Shown here: positions 54,157-63,183 of the stretch, one piece after another
Layout of the letters: each line of letters starts with the position of its first letter
Numbering within the stretch: the stretch's first letter is position 1
Assembly (NCBI RefSeq): GCF_020567375.1
Contig: NZ_JAJBZM010000001.1
Location: 543,396-607,395, forward strand
Direction of reading: 5' to 3'
Source of the DNA: Janibacter melonis
GTDB taxonomy: Bacteria; Actinomycetota; Actinomycetes; Actinomycetales; Dermatophilaceae
Length of the DNA stretch: 64,000 nt
Notes under the pieces: generated by a model
The model's database searches: none
What the model saw: only the letters and a program-made list of their open reading frames with translations
What the model was told of the DNA's origin: nothing
Made by a program: the position numbers and the translations under genes

Positions 54157-54588
54157 CTACATCAGGCCCGGGATCACCTCGTCGGACTGGTCGGAGAAGG
54201 CCTGCTCGGTGGCCGCGAGGTAGTCGGTCCAGGCCTGCGAGTCCCAGACCTCGAGCCGGTTGCCGGCACCGATGACGGTGCAGTCCTTGCTCAGGCCCGC
54301 GTACTGGCGCAGGGCGGCCGGGATCGTCACCCGGCCCTGCTTGTCGGGGATCTCGTCGGACGCGCCCGAGAGGAAGACGCGCATGTAGTCGCGGGCGGCC
54401 CGGCTGCTCGTCGGGGCCTTCTGCATGTCGGTGGCGATCTGCGTGAAGGTCTCGAGCGGGAAGACGTAGAGGCAGCGCTCCTGCCCACGGGTGACGACGA
54501 GGCCGGTGGCCAGACGGTCGCGGAACTTCGCGGGGAGGAAGAGGCGGCCCTTGTCGTCGAGACGAGGCGTGTGGGTACCGAGGAACAC
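54157..54588 (-). CDS. mraZ: Transcriptional regulator MraZ
   Basis: A 143-residue DNA-binding protein with two SpoVT/AbrB-like domains: [21 protein letters not shown] and its second copy [23 protein letters not shown]. MraZ rings bind direct repeats upstream of the division and cell-wall cluster and repress it. GTG 54588 is chosen because the first domain starts at once and GGGAGG stands eight bases upstream; longer frames have no ribosome-binding site. The operator repeats are visible at 54621-54656. Confidence 0.94.
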   Translation of the reverse strand: MFLGTHTPRLDDKGRLFLPAKFRDRLATGLVVTRGQERCLYVFPLETFTQIATDMQKAPTSSRAARDYMRVFLSGASDEIPDKQGRVTIPAALRQYAGLSKDCTVIGAGNRLEVWDSQAWTDYLAATEQAFSDQSDEVIPGLM

Positions 54589-54620
54589 GACCCACCTCCC
54601 GCTCTGCTCGACCCTCCGGG

Positions 54621-54656
54621 CGCCACCGTGTCCCGATGTCCCCCACTTTACTCCAC
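54621..54656 (-). promoter_or_regulatory. MraZ boxes overlapping the mraZ promoter
   Basis: On the minus strand GTGGAG (54656-54651), GTGGGG (54646-54641), a degenerate TCGGGA (54636-54631) and GTGGCG (54626-54621) follow one another with an exact 10-bp period, the known MraZ operator layout. A TAAAGT -10 box (54650-54645) lies between the first two boxes, so bound MraZ would cover the promoter. Confidence 0.75.
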
Positions 54657-54957
54657 CCAGCCCCCGAAAGACAGCCAGAACCGTGACGTATCCGTGATTT
54701 CTCGCCCTCAGATCCGCCATTTCTCAGGGGTGGTGCGAAGTGGGGCAGATCTGGCGCACCGGGGCCCGGGAGCGGCCCGCCGACGGCTCGACCGGGCGGC
54801 TCTTCGGGACGGATCCCGCTGATCCCGGGGCCTGTCGCCCCCCGAGGCCTCGCGAGGGCACCCCTTCGCCATAGGGTCGGGAGCACAGTGGGGCGTGGTG
54901 GGATGACCTCGACCTCACCGAGGACCCGGTCGGCACGGCCGGGGGGAAGGAGCCCGG
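54657..54957. other. Divergent intergenic region mraZ/MoxR
   Basis: With the mraZ leader this is a stretch of about 370 bases without a gene. It holds the mraZ promoter and operator at one side and a TAGGGT box (54872-54877) for the MoxR operon at the other. The middle, including an AT-richer patch near 54680-54720, shows nothing else I can name. Confidence 0.5.
54872..54877 (+). promoter_or_regulatory. -10 box TAGGGT of the MoxR operon
   Basis: CATAGGGT with a predicted start near 54884 gives a leader of about 74 bases that ends with GAAGGAG before GTG 54958. Confidence 0.5.
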
Positions 54958-55947
54958 GTGATCCCGGTCAACGACATCCGTCCGAGCGCCCCGACGACAT
55001 CAGAGCTGGAGCACCTCGTCGAGGTGGGCGAACGCCTCGCCGCGACGATGAGCGCGGTCATCGAGGGCAAGCCCGAGGTCGTGCGCACCGCGATCACCGT
55101 CATGCTCGCCGAGGGCCACCTGCTCGTCGAGGACGTGCCGGGAGTCGGCAAGACGATGCTCGCCAAGACCCTGGCCCGCTCGGTCGACGCCTCGGTGCGA
55201 CGGGTGCAGTTCACCCCCGACCTGCTGCCGAGCGACATCACCGGCGTGAGCGTCTTCAACCAGGACAACCGGGTCTTCGAGTTCCGGCCCGGGGCGGTCT
55301 TCGCCAACGTCGTCGTCGGTGACGAGATCAACCGCGCCTCGCCCAAGGCCCAGTCGGCCCTGCTCGAGTGCATGGAGGAGCACCAGGTCACCGTCGACGG
55401 GCAGACCCACGCGCTGCCCCACCCCTTCATGATCATGGCGACCCAGAACCCCGTCGAGATGGAGGGCACCTACCCCCTGCCCGAGGCGCAGCGCGACCGC
55501 TTCATGGCGCGGGTGTCCGTCGGCTACCCCGACCCGCGCGCCGAGGTCGAGATGCTCGACCACCACGGCGCCACCTCTCCCCTCGACGACGTCCGGCCGG
55601 TCACCGACGCCGAGGGGGTCGCCGAGCTCATCCGGGTCGTGCGCCGCGTGCACGCCTCCGAGGCCGCCCGCCGCTACGTCGTCGACGTCGCCGCCGCGAC
55701 CCGCTCCCACTCCGCCATCCGGCTCGGCGCCTCGCCGCGTGCCACCCTCCACGTGCTGCGGGCGGCCCGGGCGCGCGCCGCCCTCGCCGGGCGCGACCAC
55801 GTGCTGCCCGACGACGTGCAGGCCCTCGCGGTCCCCCTGCTCGCCCACCGCATCATCCTCACGAGCGAGGCGCACGTCTCGCGGCTCACCCCGGCCGGGG
55901 TCGTCGAGGACGTCATCGCCCGCACGCGGGTGCCCGGCAGGCGCTAG
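54958..55947 (+). CDS. MoxR-type AAA+ ATPase
   Basis: A 329-residue AAA+ ATPase. Walker A is EDVPGVGKTMLAKTLA, Walker B VVGDEINRASPKAQSALLECMEE, sensor 1 MATQNPVEMEGTYPLPEAQRDRF; the C-terminal lid ends in TPAGVVEDVIARTRVPGRR. MoxR ATPases act as chaperones that insert metals or remodel partners, commonly with a DUF58/von Willebrand-like protein, as here. GTG 54958 has GAAGGAG upstream. It starts a three-gene operon with DUF58 and transglutaminase genes, divergent from mraZ. Confidence 0.94.
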   Translation: MIPVNDIRPSAPTTSELEHLVEVGERLAATMSAVIEGKPEVVRTAITVMLAEGHLLVEDVPGVGKTMLAKTLARSVDASVRRVQFTPDLLPSDITGVSVFNQDNRVFEFRPGAVFANVVVGDEINRASPKAQSALLECMEEHQVTVDGQTHALPHPFMIMATQNPVEMEGTYPLPEAQRDRFMARVSVGYPDPRAEVEMLDHHGATSPLDDVRPVTDAEGVAELIRVVRRVHASEAARRYVVDVAAATRSHSAIRLGASPRATLHVLRAARARAALAGRDHVLPDDVQALAVPLLAHRIILTSEAHVSRLTPAGVVEDVIARTRVPGRR

Positions 55948-55950
55948 GTC

Positions 55951-57174
55951 GTGGGATCGCGGCTGAACAGGCTGACCTCGCGCGGCGCGGTCGTCCTCGG
56001 CCTGGGCATCTCGCTGGCCGCCGCCGGGGTGCTGCTCGGGGTGCCTGACCTCACCCGGGCCGGGGCGCTCCTGCTCGTCCTGCCCCTCCTCGCCCGGCTG
56101 CTCGTCTCCCGCCCCTTCGGGCTCGTCACCTCGCGCACCGTCGACCCGCCGAAGGTCACGACGGGCACCCCCGCCTCGGTCCACCTCGTGCTGCGCAACA
56201 CCGGCCGCACGACCTCTCCCCTGCTCGTCGCCGAGGACCAGGTGACGTACGCCCTGGGCGACCGGCCCCGCATGCTCGTCGCCCGCCTGGCCCCCGGCGA
56301 GGAGCGCGAGGTGCAGTACCGCGTGCGCTCCCACGTGCGCGGGCGGCACCCCGTCGGCCCGCTGAGCGTGCGGGTCACCGACGCCTTCGGCATGGCCCAT
56401 CGCGAGGTCGTCGTCCCCGGCACCGACAGCGTGCTCGTCCTGCCGCGCACCGTGCCCCTGCGCGGCACGCCCGTCATGCGCGCCGGGTCCGGGGGCGACG
56501 AGTCCTCCTCGCACCAGCTCGCGCTGCACGGCGAGAGCGACGTCGGCGTGCGCGAGTACCGCAGCGGTGACGAGCTGCGCCGCATCCACTGGCCGTCGAC
56601 CGCGCGCACCGGCCAGATGATGGTGCGCCAGGACGAGCAGCCCGGCCGGCGCCGGGCCCTCGTCCTCCTCGACAACCGGGCGAGCTCGCACGCCGGCACC
56701 GGCGGCGGCGGCTCCCTCGAGTGGTCGGTGAGCGCGACGGCCTCCGTCGCCACCCACCTCGTGGCCCACGGCCTCGAGACCTACCTCGCGACCGCCGACG
56801 AGACGAGCGAGCCGCTGGCCCCGCTCGGCGGCGTCGACGACGCGCTCGAGGCCCTCGCCGTCGTCGCCACCTGCTCCCGACCCGGGCCGGACGGGCTCGT
56901 CGACGCCGCGACCGAGGTCGCGGCGACCGGCGGGGGCACGGTCGTCGCCGTCGTCGGGCCGCTCGAGCACGAGCAGGCCCAGCGCCTCACCCGCACCGGC
57001 CACGGCATCGCCTTCGTCGTCGACCCCGACTCCTTCGAGCAGGCCGGCGAGCGGCCGAGCACGACGGCGGCCGCGCTCACGGCCGGCGGCTGGCGAGCGG
57101 TCGACGTGCAGCCGGGGTCGCGCATCGCCGAGGTGTGGGACCACCTCGTCGCCGCCCGGGCGGGGGCCGCCTGA
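55951..57174 (+). CDS. DUF58 protein
   Basis: A 407-residue protein with two N-terminal transmembrane helices (GAVVLGLGISLAAAGVLLG and GALLLVLPLLARLLV), a beta-rich extracytoplasmic segment, and the DUF58 core VREYRSGDELRRIHWPSTARTGQMMVR followed by a vWA-like strand-helix region with ALVLLDNRAS. It begins three bases after the MoxR stop and overlaps the transglutaminase start by one base. The MoxR-DUF58-transglutaminase set is widespread in actinobacteria; its biochemical task is not established. Confidence 0.9.
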   Translation: MGSRLNRLTSRGAVVLGLGISLAAAGVLLGVPDLTRAGALLLVLPLLARLLVSRPFGLVTSRTVDPPKVTTGTPASVHLVLRNTGRTTSPLLVAEDQVTYALGDRPRMLVARLAPGEEREVQYRVRSHVRGRHPVGPLSVRVTDAFGMAHREVVVPGTDSVLVLPRTVPLRGTPVMRAGSGGDESSSHQLALHGESDVGVREYRSGDELRRIHWPSTARTGQMMVRQDEQPGRRRALVLLDNRASSHAGTGGGGSLEWSVSATASVATHLVAHGLETYLATADETSEPLAPLGGVDDALEALAVVATCSRPGPDGLVDAATEVAATGGGTVVAVVGPLEHEQAQRLTRTGHGIAFVVDPDSFEQAGERPSTTAAALTAGGWRAVDVQPGSRIAEVWDHLVAARAGAA

Positions 57175-59426
57175 TGCGCCAGGCGATCACCTCCGTCATC
57201 ACGGCCCTCGCCGTCCTCGCGGCCGCGGCCTCGTTGCGCTACCTCTTCGTCGACTCCTCCTTCATGCGCCCCGCGGCGCTCGTCGTCCTCGTCGTCGTCG
57301 GGCTCGGCGTCGCCCTGCGCACGCGCACCCGGGCTGTCACCGTCCTGCTGCCCGTCCAGGCCCTCGGCCTGGCTCTGGCCCTCGCCTGGCTCTTCGCCCG
57401 CGACACCCTGTGGTTCGCGCTGCCGACGACGCGCACCGTCGAGCGGGCCGTCGAGCTCGTCCTGCAGTCGCAGGACACGATCACCTCCTACGCCGCTCCG
57501 GCCCCGGTCGACGCCGGCGTCACCTTCTCGCTCACGGCGATCGTCGGGCTCGTCGCCCTCACGGCCGACCTCGCCGCGGCGACCGCCGAGTCGCCGACCA
57601 TCGCGGGCCTGCCGGTGCTCGCGCTCTACGCGATCAGCGCCGCGAACGCCCAGACCAGCCTGCCGTGGCACGCCTTCGCCGCCCCCGCCGCGCTGTGGCT
57701 GCTCGTCCTCGCCCACCAGGACGGAGACCAGCTGCGCCGGTGGGTCAGCCATGTCCCGGGGCACCCGGGCGAGGACGGCGAGGAGCGGGCCCGCCGGGAC
57801 TTCACGACCCAGGGGGTCGGCCTCGCCGCCGCCGGCATCGCGCTCGCGATCGCCGTGCCGACGGTCGTGCCCCACCTGCCGAGCACCTACATCGGCGACG
57901 GGCTGCGCGACGGCACGGGCCAGTCGGAGGGCGGTCGCTCCCGGGTGAGCCTGTCCAGCGAGATCGACCTGCGGCGCTCGCTGCAGGACCCCGACCCCTC
58001 CCCCGTCCTGCGCTACCAGACCGACGACCCCAGCCCCCCGCCGCTGCGGGTCGGCGTGGCGACCCGCTTCGTCGACGGACGGGCCCGGATCGGCTCGGAG
58101 ATCTCCGGCACCGTCCCGCTCGGCGACGACGACGCCGTGGGGGTCACCCGTTTCGACCAGGAGCGCCGCACGACGACCGTCGTGGAGTCGAAGGTCCGCG
58201 CACCGCAGCTGCCGGCCCCCTTCGTCGCCCGTGACGTCCAGGTCGGGGCGCCGTGGAGCATGGACTCCGACGGCGTCGTGCGGGTCGCCGACGACGCGCA
58301 GAGCTACACGATCAGCTACGACGAGCCGCTCGACGAGACCGAGGCGGTCCTCGCGGCGGCCGGCGACACCGGGGCGGGCCTGCCGGACCGCGAGGAGTAC
58401 CTCGCGGTCGAGCCCGAGATCGCCGGCGAGCTCGCCCAGGTGCTCGACGAGGTCGTCGAGCCCGGCGACAGCCAGCTCGAGAGCGCTCAGGCGATCCAGT
58501 CCTACCTGCGCGGCAACGACTTCACGTACAGCCTCGAGCTCGACGAGCGCCTCCCGGGCGAGCACCCCATCAGCCAGTTCCTGCGCACGAAGCGCGGCTA
58601 CTGCCAGCAGTTCGCCGCGACGATGGTCCACCTCGCCCGCGCCGAGGGCATCCCCGCGCGCTTCGTCGTCGGCTTCCTGCCCGGCACCGGCAGCACCCAG
58701 GAGCGCGTCGTGCGGGCGTCGGACGCCCACGCGTGGCCCGAGCTGTGGATCGACGGCGTCGGCTGGCTGCGCTTCGAGCCCACCCCCGGCGGCCGTGCCG
58801 CGAGCCTGCCGGGCTACTCGCTGCCGCAGCAGGACACGACGTCGTCCACCTCGACGACGAGCTCGAGCACGACGAGCTCGGCGACGAGCACCTCGCAGGA
58901 CGCGGCGCCCGTCGAGGAGGCCGACACGGGCGCCGAGGTCCAGTGGCAGCGCCCGCTGCTCCTCACCCTGCTCGTCGTCGCCCTGCTCGCCGTGCTCCCC
59001 CTCACCGCCCTGCTGCTGCGCGAGCGCGCCCGCCGGCGGCGCGGGTCGCCCCAGGAGCAGGTCGAGCGCGAGTGGGAGCGGCTCGTCGAGGGTCTGGGCG
59101 ATCTCGGCATCGACGCGCCGCCCGGTGCCACGCCGCGGGTCTCCGGCGACCACCTCGTGCAGCGCAGCGGGGTCGGCGGCCGCGGCACCGAGCAGATGCA
59201 TCGCGTCGTCACCACCCTCGAGGGGGCCCGCTACGCCCCTCCCGGACGCCCCGAGCCCGACGAGGTCGAGCAGGTCGGGCGTGACGTCGACGACCTCCTC
59301 GCGCGGGTGCGACGCTCGCGCGACACCGGGCGACGGGTCCGGGCCGCGCTCGCCCCGCCGTCGGCGATCCGGTGGTGGGGCTCCCTGCCGGGCCGGGTCG
59401 TCGACGTCGTGACGCGCCGGCGCTGA
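57174..59426 (+). CDS. Membrane transglutaminase-like protein (TgpA-type)
   Basis: A 750-residue protein. Several transmembrane helices fill residues 1-190, an extracytoplasmic region follows, and the transglutaminase-like domain carries the triad: Cys in KRGYCQQFAATM, His in ASDAHAWPELW, Asp in WIDGVGWLRFEPT. A Thr/Ser-rich linker, another helix (LLLTLLVVALLAVLPLTALLL) and a cytoplasmic DUF4129-like tail complete the TgpA/DUF3488 layout. It would cross-link or cleave cell-surface proteins or wall components. It ends the MoxR operon before a 19-bp-arm palindromic terminator. Confidence 0.92.
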   Translation: MRQAITSVITALAVLAAAASLRYLFVDSSFMRPAALVVLVVVGLGVALRTRTRAVTVLLPVQALGLALALAWLFARDTLWFALPTTRTVERAVELVLQSQDTITSYAAPAPVDAGVTFSLTAIVGLVALTADLAAATAESPTIAGLPVLALYAISAANAQTSLPWHAFAAPAALWLLVLAHQDGDQLRRWVSHVPGHPGEDGEERARRDFTTQGVGLAAAGIALAIAVPTVVPHLPSTYIGDGLRDGTGQSEGGRSRVSLSSEIDLRRSLQDPDPSPVLRYQTDDPSPPPLRVGVATRFVDGRARIGSEISGTVPLGDDDAVGVTRFDQERRTTTVVESKVRAPQLPAPFVARDVQVGAPWSMDSDGVVRVADDAQSYTISYDEPLDETEAVLAAAGDTGAGLPDREEYLAVEPEIAGELAQVLDEVVEPGDSQLESAQAIQSYLRGNDFTYSLELDERLPGEHPISQFLRTKRGYCQQFAATMVHLARAEGIPARFVVGFLPGTGSTQERVVRASDAHAWPELWIDGVGWLRFEPTPGGRAASLPGYSLPQQDTTSSTSTTSSSTTSSATSTSQDAAPVEEADTGAEVQWQRPLLLTLLVVALLAVLPLTALLLRERARRRRGSPQEQVEREWERLVEGLGDLGIDAPPGATPRVSGDHLVQRSGVGGRGTEQMHRVVTTLEGARYAPPGRPEPDEVEQVGRDVDDLLARVRRSRDTGRRVRAALAPPSAIRWWGSLPGRVVDVVTRRR

Positions 59427-59459
59427 GCCACCGCCGGCGTCGGTCGGCCGCCGGACGCA

Positions 59460-59499
59460 CGAAGGGGGACCCACCGGATGTCCGGTGGGTCCCCCTTCG
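59460..59499. terminator. Bidirectional palindromic terminator with CGAAGGGG arms
   Basis: Arms CGAAGGGGGACCCACCGGA (59460-59478) and TCCGGTGGGTCCCCCTTCG (59481-59499) are perfect complements around a two-base centre, between the convergent transglutaminase and sigma-factor genes. No T-tract is present. Confidence 0.85.
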
Positions 59500-59514
59500 C
59501 GTCGGGCGGGTTGC

Positions 59515-61080
<1,566 letters not shown>

Positions 61081-61206
61081 GGGTCTACCGGCACCTTCCG
61101 TGGCGTGTGAGCGGGCTGAGCCCGCGCCACCGAGGATGCATCCGGAGCAGGGTGACTGCCTCCGGAGCAGGTGGCGCCTGGGCGCTCGGCCGCGGGCTTG
61201 ATCACC

Positions 61207-61212
61207 ATTATA
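61207..61212 (-). promoter_or_regulatory. Perfect TATAAT -10 box of the sigma factor gene
   Basis: On the minus strand ACTTATAATGG gives the only perfect TATAAT seen in this window, with a predicted start near 61200 and a leader of about 120 bases before TTG 61080. No clear -35 is present; the stretch upstream is the uspA terminator. Confidence 0.7.
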
Positions 61213-61225
61213 AGTCGAGAGCACG

Positions 61226-61261
61226 CGAAGGGCCCACGCGACCGTGCGCGTGGGCCCTTCG
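61226..61261 (-). terminator. Hairpin terminator of the universal stress gene
   Basis: Perfect 15-bp arms CGAAGGGCCCACGCG (61226-61240) and CGCGTGGGCCCTTCG (61247-61261) with a six-base loop lie 24 bases beyond the uspA-like stop and directly upstream of the sigma factor promoter. Confidence 0.85.
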
Positions 61262-61284
61262 GCGGGGGTGCAGAGCCTCTCGGG

Positions 61285-61686
61285 TCAGGCGTCGGCCTTC
61301 ACCGCGAGGACGGGGCACGGGGCGTCGAGGAGCACCCGCTGGGCGTTGGAGCCGAGGATGAGCTTGCCGACGGGGGTGCGGCGGCGCAGCCCGATGACGA
61401 TGAGCTCGGCATCGGTCTCCTCCGCGACGGCGATGAGGTCCTCGGCCGGCTCCTTGCCGCGCACGAGACCACGCACGTCGACGTCGACGCCGCTGCCGGC
61501 GAGGTCGTCGCGCACCCCCTGGAGGGTGGCCTCCTGGGAGGCGGCGTTGTCACCGGTGAAGCCCGAGCCGCCGCGGTCGGAGTGCACGACGACGAGGCGT
61601 CGCCCGCGCAGCTTCGCCTCCTCGACCGCACGGTCGAGGGCGGCGCGTCCCTCTTTGGTCGAGACGTAACCAACGACGATCGTCAT
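61285..61686 (-). CDS. Universal stress protein (UspA family)
   Basis: A 133-residue single-domain universal stress protein. The N-terminal strand TIVVGYVSTKEGRAALDRAVEEA and the ATP-binding signature near the end, IGLRRRTPVGKLILGSNAQRVLLDAPCPVLAVK (G-2x-G-9x-G-S/T type), point to a nucleotide-binding member. ATG 61686 is chosen because AAGGAG stands six bases before it; ATG 61704 is upstream of that site. A TAGCGT box lies at 61723-61728. It is separated from the sigma factor gene by a hairpin terminator. Confidence 0.92.
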   Translation of the reverse strand: MTIVVGYVSTKEGRAALDRAVEEAKLRGRRLVVVHSDRGGSGFTGDNAASQEATLQGVRDDLAGSGVDVDVRGLVRGKEPAEDLIAVAEETDAELIVIGLRRRTPVGKLILGSNAQRVLLDAPCPVLAVKADA

Positions 61687-61722
61687 CTGCGACTCCTTGT
61701 CCATGGCTGGTAGTTGCCGCAG

Positions 61723-61728
61723 ACGCTA
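61723..61728 (-). promoter_or_regulatory. -10 box TAGCGT of the universal stress gene
   Basis: On the minus strand TGTAGCGT fits TANNNT; a start near 61716 leaves a 30-base leader containing AAGGAG. Confidence 0.45.
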
Positions 61729-61818
61729 CACCGCGAGCGCGGTGCCGCACGGGCAAGAGGACGGGGCGCGCCGGACGCGTCAGCGGTGCCGGTCGAGGCC
61801 GTCGTCGGCGGCTCGGCG

Positions 61819-63003
61819 TCAGCCGTCGAGGGCCTCGCGCACGATCGTCGCGACCTGCTCGATCTCGGTGAGGAAGCCGTCGTGCCCCGACCGGCTCGTG
61901 ACGAGCCGCTGGACCGTGCCCGGGCGCAGCGCGGCGACCTCGTCGGTGAGCCGTGGGGGGTAGAGCCGGTCGCTGTCGACGGCCGCCACCGTGAGCCGCC
62001 CGGGGTAGGCCCGCAGCGCCGACTCGAGACCGCCCCGGTCACGCCCGACGTCGTGGGAGTTCATCGCCTCGGTGAGCACGACGTAGGAGTTGGCGTCGAA
62101 GCGACCGGCGAGCTTGGTGCCGTGGTGCTCGAGATAGCTCTCGACGGCGAAGGGGGCGTCGGCCCCCTCGGCCTGCCCGCGCCGCCCGAAGCGGTCGTGC
62201 AGCTCGATCTCGCTGCGGTAGGTGACGTGGGCGACCTGGCGCGCGATGCTCAGACCGGCGTCGGGGCCCTCGGGCTGCCCGTAGTAGTCGCCCCCGGCGA
62301 AGTGGGGGTCGTTGCGGATCGCCATGACCTGGGCCTGCGACCACCCGATCTGCTCCGCCGTCGCGTACGGGGTGCTCGCGAGCACGACGGCGCGCTCGAC
62401 CCGGTCGGGCTCCGAGAGCGCCCACTCCAGGGTGCGCATGCCGCCCATCGAGCCGCCGACGACCGCGGCCCACCGGGTGATGCCGAGGGCGTCGGCGAGC
62501 AGGACCTCCGCGGCGACCTGGTCGCGGATCGTCACCGCTGGGAAGCGCGAGCCCCACGAGGCGCCGTCCGGGGCCGGCGAGCTCGGGCCGGTGCTGCCCT
62601 GGCACCCGCCGAGCACGTTGGGCGCGACGACGAAGTAGCGGTCGGTGTCGACCGGCGCGCCGGGACCGACCATGCCCTCCCACCACCCGGGCGTCGGGTG
62701 ACCGGGGCCGCTCGGCCCGACGACGTGGCTGTCGCCGGTGAGGGCGTGCTCGACGAGGACGGCGTTGGAGCCGTCCGGGGCGAGCTCGCCCCACGTCTCG
62801 TAGGCGACGCGGACCGCCGGCAGCCTCGTGCCGCGCTCGAGGTCGAGGGGGCCGACGTCGGCGAAGAGCCGGCCGCCGGGGTCGTCGCCCTCGCGCCAGG
62901 CGGCGCTCGGGCGCGCCGGGTCCGCCGCGCGGGCGGGCGCCGAGGTGGGGGTGGGGGTGCCCGGTCGATCTGCACCGGGTCGGACGAATGACGTCACGCT
63001 CAT
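61819..63003 (-). CDS. metX: Homoserine O-acetyltransferase MetX
   Basis: A 394-residue alpha/beta-hydrolase-fold acyltransferase that makes O-acetylhomoserine, the entry to methionine synthesis by direct sulfhydrylation. Blocks: VRVAYETWGELAPDGSNAVLVEHALTGDSH, VVAPNVLGGCQGSTGPSS, the nucleophile in VVGGSMGGMRTLEWA, and the C-terminal DSDRLYPP and SRSGHDGFL with the Asp-His partners. ATG 63003 follows a leader carrying a SAM-IV-type riboswitch, so it should be shut off when S-adenosylmethionine is plentiful. The N-terminal 45 residues before the family core are Pro/Ala-rich. No metY lies in the window. Confidence 0.94.
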   Translation of the reverse strand: MSVTSFVRPGADRPGTPTPTSAPARAADPARPSAAWREGDDPGGRLFADVGPLDLERGTRLPAVRVAYETWGELAPDGSNAVLVEHALTGDSHVVGPSGPGHPTPGWWEGMVGPGAPVDTDRYFVVAPNVLGGCQGSTGPSSPAPDGASWGSRFPAVTIRDQVAAEVLLADALGITRWAAVVGGSMGGMRTLEWALSEPDRVERAVVLASTPYATAEQIGWSQAQVMAIRNDPHFAGGDYYGQPEGPDAGLSIARQVAHVTYRSEIELHDRFGRRGQAEGADAPFAVESYLEHHGTKLAGRFDANSYVVLTEAMNSHDVGRDRGGLESALRAYPGRLTVAAVDSDRLYPPRLTDEVAALRPGTVQRLVTSRSGHDGFLTEIEQVATIVREALDG

Positions 63004-63056
63004 GACGGATGCGCTCCTGCAGCCTCGCTCTTGCACGCACCGGGTCGGTGCGGCCA

Positions 63057-63133
63057 GGTCATCACCCGGGGCACCCCATCGCGAGGAGGGTTGCCGCCCA
63101 GCAAGCCGGCGCTTGACGCTGGGTCTCATGACC
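63057..63133 (-). promoter_or_regulatory. SAM-IV-type riboswitch upstream of metX
   Basis: On the minus strand the leader starts GGTCATGAGACCCAGCGTCA, continues with CCGGCTTGCTGGGCGGCAAC, and closes with GGGGTGCCCCGGGTGATGACC-type pairing to the first bases (GGTCAT with ATGACC). These are the core blocks of actinobacterial SAM-IV riboswitches (SAM-I-related fold with a pseudoknot), always before methionine genes. A TACACT -10 box at 63141 puts transcription start at the first riboswitch base. Confidence 0.88.
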
Positions 63134-63140
63134 TGCCCGA

Positions 63141-63146
63141 AGTGTA
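63141..63146 (-). promoter_or_regulatory. -10 box TACACT of metX
   Basis: TACACT (minus strand) fits TANNNT, with a predicted start near 63134, immediately at the 5' end of the riboswitch. Confidence 0.55.
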
Positions 63147-63183
63147 ACGAGGCGCCGTGGGCCCGGCCACGGGCGTCTCACCC

